Shown: positions 58,482-64,000 of the stretch, one piece after another | How the letters are laid out: every line of letters begins with the position of its first letter | Position numbering within the stretch: the stretch's first letter is position 1 | NCBI RefSeq assembly: GCF_002906575.1 | Contig: NZ_CP026309.1 | Location: 1,054,001 to 1,118,000 of the forward strand | Length of the DNA: 64,000 nucleotides | Direction of reading: 5' to 3' | Source: Salinigranum rubrum | GTDB lineage: Archaea; Halobacteriota; Halobacteria; Halobacteriales; Haloferacaceae | Notes under the pieces: generated by a model | Databases searched by the model: none | What the model saw: the letters and a program-made list of their open reading frames with translations, nothing else | What the model was told of the DNA's origin: nothing | Position numbers and translations under genes: made by a program

Positions 58482-60029
58482 ATGACGTGCTCTCGTCGCG
58501 TGGTACACCTCCACGACGACGACGCATTCGAGGGGTTCGGAACGACACTCGCCGACCGGGAGGGGTTCGAGGTCTTGTCCACGACGGACACGGACGCGGC
58601 GGTCGACCGGCTCGGCACTGAACCGGTCGACTGCGTCGTCGTGGCGTGCTCTGCCCCCGGCGAGTGGGCTCTCCGGGCCCTCCGGGACGTCCGGGGGACC
58701 GACCCCGACGTCCCCTGTCTCTTGCTCACTGCCGCGCCGACGGTTCCGGTCGAAGTCGTCGACTTCGACCTGACGACCGTCGTTCGGGTCGACGCCGACG
58801 CTGGCCCCGACGGGTCGACGGCGCTCGCCCGCCGGGTCGCGGAGGCGCTCGACGAGTCTCATCGGACGACCGGTCACGAACGCGAGCGACAGCGACTCCG
58901 GCAGTACGAGTCCATCGTCGAGGGCATGACCGACGTGGTCTACACGGTCGACGAGTCGCTCGTCGTCACCTACACGAACGACCGCGCGCTGGCGTACGCC
59001 GAGGTCCCGCGCGAGGCGGTCGTCGGACGATCCATTCGAGCACTGAGCGAGCAGATGCTCGTCGAGGAGCCGCAGGTCGACCGCTTCGTCGCCGCTCTCG
59101 AACGCGTCATCACGGGGGAGACGGACAGCGAGCGACTCGAACTCGAACTCGACCTCCCCTGTGGCCTGGTGGTCGCCGGCCTCCGGGTGACGCCGCTGTG
59201 GACCGACGGGGACGACGGTCCGGCCGGTGCGGTCGTCATCTCCCGTGACATCACCGACCGGGTCACCCGCGAGCGGACCCTGAAACGACAGAACGAACGG
59301 CTCGACACGTTCTCCAGCGTCGTCTCGCACGACCTCCGCGCGCCGCTCTCCGTCGCCCACGGGAACCTCGACCTGGCGCGTCTCGACTGCGCCGAGGGCG
59401 ACTTCGACGCGGTCGAGGAGCGCCTCGACGCGGTCGAACGGGCACACGACCGGATGGACACGCTCATCGACGACCTCCTGACCGTCGCCCGACAGGGAAC
59501 GCGCGCCGAGAACCGCTCCGTGGTCGATATCGACGCTCTCGCCACGGAGTCGTGGACGTTCGTCGGCAGCGACGCGGCGACCCTCGACGCCGACACTGGA
59601 CTCGCCGTCCACGCGGACGAGTCGCGGCTCCGGCAGTTCTTCGAGAACCTCTTTCGGAATAGCGTGGAGCATGGCTCCACGAACAGCCGGCCGCAGGCCG
59701 GCGATTCGGTCGAACACGGCTCGACGGGCGACGGGGGCGACACGGCCGGTGACAGCAGCGCCGCACCGGATGCGAGCGTCCACGTCCGCGTCGGTGCGCT
59801 CGACGGCGGCGACGGCTTCTTCGTCGAGGACGACGGTCCGGGGATTCCGCCCGACGCGCGCGAGACGGTGTTCGAGGGCGGTTACTCGACGAAGTCCGGT
59901 GGGACGGGGTTCGGGCTCATGATCGTCCGCGAAATCGCCGACACGCACGGCTGGGACGTCACCGTCACCGACGGGTCGCGGGGCGGGGCACGCTTCGAGG
60001 TCAGGGGCGTGCAGGTCGAGTCGGCGTAG
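58482..60029 (+). CDS. Histidine kinase with degenerate receiver and PAS domains, 515 aa
   Basis: The N-terminal receiver-like domain (about 1-120) has the first-strand acids VVHLHDDDAFEGFG but the phospho-Asp position is lost (DCVVVACSAPGEWALRALR). A PAS domain follows (about 140-255, VDESLVVTYTNDRALAYAE). The kinase core has the H box SVVSHDLRAPLSVAHGNLDL, N box FFENLFRNSVEHG, G1 VEDDGPGIPPD and G2 STKSGGTGFGLMI. Between N and G1 is an insertion with two SVEHGST repeats (codons around 59660-59730). It is a soluble sensor; the pseudo-receiver probably regulates it without phosphorylation. Confidence 0.88.
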   Translation: MTCSRRVVHLHDDDAFEGFGTTLADREGFEVLSTTDTDAAVDRLGTEPVDCVVVACSAPGEWALRALRDVRGTDPDVPCLLLTAAPTVPVEVVDFDLTTVVRVDADAGPDGSTALARRVAEALDESHRTTGHERERQRLRQYESIVEGMTDVVYTVDESLVVTYTNDRALAYAEVPREAVVGRSIRALSEQMLVEEPQVDRFVAALERVITGETDSERLELELDLPCGLVVAGLRVTPLWTDGDDGPAGAVVISRDITDRVTRERTLKRQNERLDTFSSVVSHDLRAPLSVAHGNLDLARLDCAEGDFDAVEERLDAVERAHDRMDTLIDDLLTVARQGTRAENRSVVDIDALATESWTFVGSDAATLDADTGLAVHADESRLRQFFENLFRNSVEHGSTNSRPQAGDSVEHGSTGDGGDTAGDSSAAPDASVHVRVGALDGGDGFFVEDDGPGIPPDARETVFEGGYSTKSGGTGFGLMIVREIADTHGWDVTVTDGSRGGARFEVRGVQVESA

Positions 60030-60088
60030 AGCGACGCGGACGAGGAAACCAGCGGCCTTTAGACGCCCACGCGACTGACTGTTCACAC

Positions 60089-62155
60089 ATGAGCCACGAG
60101 GACTTCCCCACGGACCGTCCCGCGGTGGTGACGTGTGGCCTGCCGTACGCCAACGGCGACCTCCACATCGGTCACCTGCGGACGTACGTCGGGGGCGACG
60201 TCTACGCACGGGCCCTCAGGAAACTCGGCCAGCAGACCGCCTTCGTCTCCGGGTCGGACATGCACGGCACCCCCGTGGCCGTCAACGCCGAGAAGGAGGG
60301 CGTCACGCCCGAGGAGTTCGCGCTCTCGTACCACGAAACGTACGAGGAGACGTTCCCGAAGTTCAACGTCGCGTTCGACAACTACGGACACACCCACGAC
60401 GAGACCAACGCCGAGATGACGACCGAGATCGTCAGCCGGCTCATCGACGGCGGCCACGTCTACGAGAAGGAGATCAAGGTCGCGTTCGACCCGGTCGAAG
60501 AACAGCCCCTTCCGGATAGATACGTCGAGGGGACCTGCCCGTACTGCGGTGCACACGCCCGCGGCGACGAGTGCGACGAGGGCTGTGGTCGGCACCTCGA
60601 ACCCGGCGAGATCGAAGAGCCGACCTCCACCCTGACGGGGAACCCCGCCGAGTACCGCGACCGGAAACACAAGTTCTTCCGCGTCTCGGACTTCCAGGAG
60701 TACCTCCAGTCGTTCATCTCCCGATTGGAGGGCACGTCGAACGCCCGCAACCAGCCGCGCGAGTGGATCGAAGGGGAGCTACAGGACTGGTGTATCACCC
60801 GCGACCTCGACTGGGGCATCGACTACCCCGAGGAGGAGACCGACCTCGTTCTCTACGTCTGGGTCGACGCGCCAATCGAGTACATCTCCTCGACGAAGCA
60901 GTACACCGAACGCGTCGGGAGCGAGGCGTTCGACTGGGAGGAGGCGTGGAAGGTCGACGGCGACATCGTCCACGTCATCGGACGGGACATCATCCAGCAC
61001 CACACCGTCTTCTGGCCGGCGATGCTCCGCGGGGCCGACTTCGACGAACCGCGTGCGGTGATGGCGAGCGGGTTCATCACGCTCAACGGCAAGGGCTTCT
61101 CGACCTCCCGGGACCGCGCCGTGTGGGCCGACGAGTACCTCGACGAGGGCTTCCACCCCGACCTCCTCCGCTACTACCTGGCGACGAACGGCGGCTTCCA
61201 GCAGGACGTCGACTTCTCGTGGGAGCGCTTTCGGGAGCGAGTCAACAACGAACTCGTCGGTACCGTGGGCAACTTCCTCTACCGGTCGCTCCTCTTTGCG
61301 TACCGGGAGTTCGGCGGCACGCCCGACGCGGACCTCTCCAGCGAGGTCCGCGAGCGCATCGACGAGGCCATCGAGACCTTCGGGGCGGGCGTCAACGACT
61401 ACTCCATCCGACAGGCGGGCGACGCGGCCGTCCGCCTCGCGGGGTTCGGCAACGAGTACATCCAGCGCAACGAGCCGTGGAAACTGGACGACGAGGACCC
61501 ACAGAAGGCACAGGTCATCCGCGACTGCGTCCAGATCGCCAAGGCGGTCGGCGTGCTGTTCGAACCGGTCGCCCCCGAGAAGGCGGAACGGCTCTGGGAG
61601 AGCCTGGGCGAGAGCGGGTCGGTCCACGACGTCGAGGTCGCGGCCGCGCTCGAACCGCCCGAACGGGAGTTCGGCGAGCCCACCGAACTGTTCGAGAAGA
61701 TCCCCGACGAGCGGGTCGAGGAACTGAACGCGAAGCTCCGGGCGCGGGTCGAAGAGAGCGAGGCGGACCGCGACGGGGACGACGAGTCGGGCGACGGGGA
61801 CGAGGACGCCGCGGCCGAACTCGAACCGCTCGCCGACGAGCGCATCAGCTTCGAGGACTTTCAGGAACTGGACATCCGCGTCGGGCGCATCCTCGGCGCG
61901 GAGGGAATCGACGGCGCGGACAAACTCGCCCGCCTCGACGTGGACATCGGCGTCGAAGAGCGGCAGGTCGTCGCCGGCATCAAACAGTTACACGACCTCG
62001 ACGCGCTCGTCGGGGAGAAGGTCATCATCCTCGCGAACCTCGAGAAGGCCGAACTGTTCGGCGTCGAGTCGAACGGGATGCTCCTCGCGGCGGGCGAGGA
62101 GGCGGACCTCCTGACGACGCTGGGCGACGCGGAACCCGGCGAGACGGTTCGGTAG
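60089..62155 (+). CDS. metG: Methionyl-tRNA synthetase, 688 aa
   Basis: It charges tRNA-Met. The class I signatures are the HIGH box NGDLHIGHLRTYVGG and KMSKS-like GKGFSTSRDRAVW. A zinc knuckle is CPYCGAHARGDECDEGCG. The tRNA-anticodon domain follows, and an acidic linker (ESEADRDGDDESGDGDEDAA) leads to the C-terminal EMAP/Trbp111-type tRNA-binding domain (FQELDIRVGRILGAEG). Length is typical for archaea. Starts at ATG 60089, next to a cytochrome b gene on the other strand. Confidence 0.97.
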   Translation: MSHEDFPTDRPAVVTCGLPYANGDLHIGHLRTYVGGDVYARALRKLGQQTAFVSGSDMHGTPVAVNAEKEGVTPEEFALSYHETYEETFPKFNVAFDNYGHTHDETNAEMTTEIVSRLIDGGHVYEKEIKVAFDPVEEQPLPDRYVEGTCPYCGAHARGDECDEGCGRHLEPGEIEEPTSTLTGNPAEYRDRKHKFFRVSDFQEYLQSFISRLEGTSNARNQPREWIEGELQDWCITRDLDWGIDYPEEETDLVLYVWVDAPIEYISSTKQYTERVGSEAFDWEEAWKVDGDIVHVIGRDIIQHHTVFWPAMLRGADFDEPRAVMASGFITLNGKGFSTSRDRAVWADEYLDEGFHPDLLRYYLATNGGFQQDVDFSWERFRERVNNELVGTVGNFLYRSLLFAYREFGGTPDADLSSEVRERIDEAIETFGAGVNDYSIRQAGDAAVRLAGFGNEYIQRNEPWKLDDEDPQKAQVIRDCVQIAKAVGVLFEPVAPEKAERLWESLGESGSVHDVEVAAALEPPEREFGEPTELFEKIPDERVEELNAKLRARVEESEADRDGDDESGDGDEDAAAELEPLADERISFEDFQELDIRVGRILGAEGIDGADKLARLDVDIGVEERQVVAGIKQLHDLDALVGEKVIILANLEKAELFGVESNGMLLAAGEEADLLTTLGDAEPGETVR

Positions 62156-62167
62156 GCTCCGCTGTCT

Positions 62168-62944
62168 CTACCGCGGGGGCCGCAGCCGGTAGTACCGGCG
62201 GTTGAGGTCGTAGGTGTACCCCTCGCGCATCGTCTTCAACACCGCGTAGGTGACGACGCCGGCGACGACGGGCAGGAGGAACGTCAGGTCGAACAGCAGG
62301 TCGACGTTCATCGGGACGAGGTTCTTCACCGACAGCAGCGAGATGGTGAAGGCGAAGACCACCCCGCCGACACCGACGGCGGCCCAGAACGGTTGCTCGA
62401 CGGGACGGCGCGCCGACCCCTTGTTCAGGAACGGGACGATGGCGATGAACCCGACGACGACGAGGTTCGCGAGCACGCCGTACGTCCGGTCGGCCATGAT
62501 CTTCTGTCCGCCGAGGATGGCGAGTTCCGGATTGAGGGGGTCGAGCTTGAGCAGGCCGAACGACCAGTACAGATACCAGTCGGGCAGGATGACCGCCGGG
62601 GTGGAAGAGGGGTTGGCCGGCGGGCCGATGTGCGGCGGCATCGTCGCCGAGAGGAACAGAATCATCCCGACGAAGAACGACGCGATGGAGGCGTTCCTGA
62701 CCGTTTCGTGGGGCCACGTCGGGAAGCCGAGCACGTCGCGCTCGACGTACGTCGACTCGCTCCTGAGGACCTGGTCCTCGTAGCGTGCCCGCTCGAAGTA
62801 CTCGTACGTGAGACGCGCGAGTCCGGTCGTTCGCGCCTTCCGTTCGCGCCACGTCGGAGTCGAGTCGCCGGGTGGGACCGCGGGGACTCCCGCCACGCTT
62901 CCGCCGTCGGACCGAGGCTCCGGGGACGAACCGTCCACATCCAT
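62168..62944 (-). CDS. Cytochrome b, C-terminal subunit (orphan paralogue), 258 aa
   Basis: The same family as the operon gene at 14856-15634. From TWRERKAR onward it is almost identical: [57 protein letters not shown] and three helices, while its first about 30 residues differ. It is intact where the operon copy needs correction. No cytochrome b N-terminal gene or halocyanin lies beside it; the neighbours are metG and pyruvate kinase. It may replace the operon subunit under other conditions, or be a donor for gene conversion. Confidence 0.92.
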   Translation of the reverse strand: MDVDGSSPEPRSDGGSVAGVPAVPPGDSTPTWRERKARTTGLARLTYEYFERARYEDQVLRSESTYVERDVLGFPTWPHETVRNASIASFFVGMILFLSATMPPHIGPPANPSSTPAVILPDWYLYWSFGLLKLDPLNPELAILGGQKIMADRTYGVLANLVVVGFIAIVPFLNKGSARRPVEQPFWAAVGVGGVVFAFTISLLSVKNLVPMNVDLLFDLTFLLPVVAGVVTYAVLKTMREGYTYDLNRRYYRLRPPR

Positions 62945-63082
62945 ACCAACCTGGAGGGCTCGGGCGGAGATAAGCCGCGCGCGGACGGGATATATAGACT
63001 CGCGAGCGGTACCGTGTGCCGTTTACTCGGTCGGGAGTTCCATCGCCGGTCTTTTTACCGCGTTCGGGCGTATCGACTTCGC

Positions 63083-64000
63083 ATGAGAAACGCGAAGATC
63101 GTCTGTACGCTGGGGCCGGCGTCGGACGACAAGGAGACGATCGGCGCGCTCGCCGGGGCCGGGATGTCCGTCGCCCGACTCAACGCGAGTCACGGATCGG
63201 TCGAACACCGCTCGGAGATGATCGACCGAATCCGCACGGTCGACCGCGGGACGGACTCCCCGCTCGCGGCGATGCTCGACCTCAAGGGCCCCGAGGTACG
63301 CACCGCACCGCTCGACCACCCTATCGTCTTGGAGACGGGGAGCGAGGTCCGCTTCGTCCGCGGGGAGGAGGCGACGCCCGAGGAGATCGGCCTGTCGTAC
63401 TCCATCGCGGCGGTCGGGGAAGGAGACACGGTCCTCCTCGACGACGGGCGCATCGAGGCGACCGTCCGCCGGGTGGAGGGCGACGCCGTCGTCGCCCGCA
63501 TCGACTCCGGCGGCGAACTGGGCGGGCGGAAAGGGGTCAACGTCCCCGGCGTCAGCCTCGACATCGACCTCATCACCGAGAGCGACGACCGCAACCTCGA
63601 ACTCGCCGCGGAGAAGGAGGTCGACTTCGTCGCCGCCTCCTTCATCCGGACGGCGGGCGACATCTACGCCATCTCCGACCGCTTGGAGGAGTACGGCGGC
63701 GACATCCCCGTCATCGCGAAGATCGAACGGGCGGGTGCGGTCGAGAACCTCGACGAGATCATCGACGCCGCGTACGGCGTGATGGTCGCCCGCGGCGACC
63801 TCGGGGTCGAGTGCCCGCTGGAGGACGTCCCGATGGTCCAGAAGCGGGTGATCCGGAAGTGCCAGGCCGCGGGCGTGCCGGTCATCACGGCGACCGAGAT
63901 GCTCGACTCGATGGTCCACGCGCGCCGCCCGACGCGCGCGGAGGCGTCCGACGTGGCGAACGCGGTGCTCGACGGCACCGACGCGGTCATGCTCTCGGGC
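63083..64000 (+). CDS. pyk: Pyruvate kinase, N-terminal 306 residues (cut by window end)
   Basis: It catalyses PEP + ADP to pyruvate + ATP. The motifs are [45 protein letters not shown], the catalytic Lys/Glu region [18 protein letters not shown] and the metal/ADP loop [20 protein letters not shown], then [20 protein letters not shown]. The reading frame is open to the last base, so the B- and C-domains continue outside. The ATG at 63083 is preceded by a T-rich TATA-like stretch (ggtctttttacc, about 63047-63058). It is divergent from the orphan cytochrome b gene. Confidence 0.96.
   Translation, partial: MRNAKIVCTLGPASDDKETIGALAGAGMSVARLNASHGSVEHRSEMIDRIRTVDRGTDSPLAAMLDLKGPEVRTAPLDHPIVLETGSEVRFVRGEEATPEEIGLSYSIAAVGEGDTVLLDDGRIEATVRRVEGDAVVARIDSGGELGGRKGVNVPGVSLDIDLITESDDRNLELAAEKEVDFVAASFIRTAGDIYAISDRLEEYGGDIPVIAKIERAGAVENLDEIIDAAYGVMVARGDLGVECPLEDVPMVQKRVIRKCQAAGVPVITATEMLDSMVHARRPTRAEASDVANAVLDGTDAVMLSG

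Noticed and set aside
1-64000. tRNA or rRNA genes
   Set aside because: No GTTCRANYC T-arm flanked by a matching acceptor stem and no rRNA-like conserved blocks were found by reading the intergenic regions.
1-64000. Insertion sequences or integrases
   Set aside because: No transposase or recombinase motifs and no long terminal inverted repeats with target duplications were seen.

Overview
This window comes from a haloarchaeon (class Halobacteria). The evidence is the high GC content, strongly acidic proteins, split cytochrome b and halocyanin genes, a PAN proteasomal ATPase, sn-glycerol-1-phosphate dehydrogenase, Tat-type signal peptides, and start codons that often lie about 25-30 nt after a TATA-like box (leaderless mRNAs). 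The species cannot be named from the sequence. Most of the window is ordinary chromosome. PARAGRAPH 2, layout: 0.1-4.5 kb holds a small HTH regulator, PAN, a possible aldolase remnant, a DJ-1/PfpI protein and endonuclease III. 5-11.4 kb is an accessory minus-strand cluster resembling a lasso-peptide (RiPP) locus. 11.5-17.4 kb is a cytochrome b/halocyanin respiratory operon with small membrane partners. 17.4-26.7 kb has an NAD-kinase-like protein, an M28 peptidase, a thiolase/DUF35 pair, a hydrolase and a copper-supply group (CcoI-like P-type ATPase, SafE-like protein). 26.8-31.1 kb is a ba3-type oxidase operon with a two-domain halocyanin. 31-47 kb holds methylmalonyl-CoA mutase parts (MeaB, B12-binding subunit), membrane proteins, peptidases, a glycosyltransferase, EgsA, a LysE-type exporter, a GDT1-type transporter with a DtxR regulator, and a threonine-synthase-like protein. 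47-64 kb holds cold-shock protein, an FAD oxidoreductase, E1-alpha, PEP synthase, two histidine kinases, MetRS, an orphan second cytochrome b C-terminal subunit and the start of pyruvate kinase. PARAGRAPH 3, highlight: the 5-11.4 kb cluster encodes an ABC exporter, a PqqD-like leader-binding protein (B1), a transglutaminase-like leader peptidase (B2), an HPr-kinase-like protein and a nucleotidyltransferase. Between B2 and the kinase I found a 38-residue precursor gene (8011-8127, minus) whose leader matches the lasso recognition motif YxxPxLxxxGxxxxxTx exactly. Its predicted 16-residue core has no Asp or Glu, and no asparagine-synthetase-like cyclase gene lies in the cluster, so a normal lasso macrolactam cannot form. 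The core is Arg/Trp/Gly-rich and ends in Ser, the residue type phosphorylated by the kinase in paeninodin-type clusters. This looks like a cyclase-free, lasso-derived peptide system and is the main discovery candidate. PARAGRAPH 4, caution: six genes each need a single +1 base correction, mostly at runs of 5-6 G/C (near 5639, 10778-10783, 15275, 35458-35462, 41677-41681, 56295-56300). The uniform pattern suggests base-calling deletions rather than decay, so frameshifted genes are reported as whole genes with the break noted.
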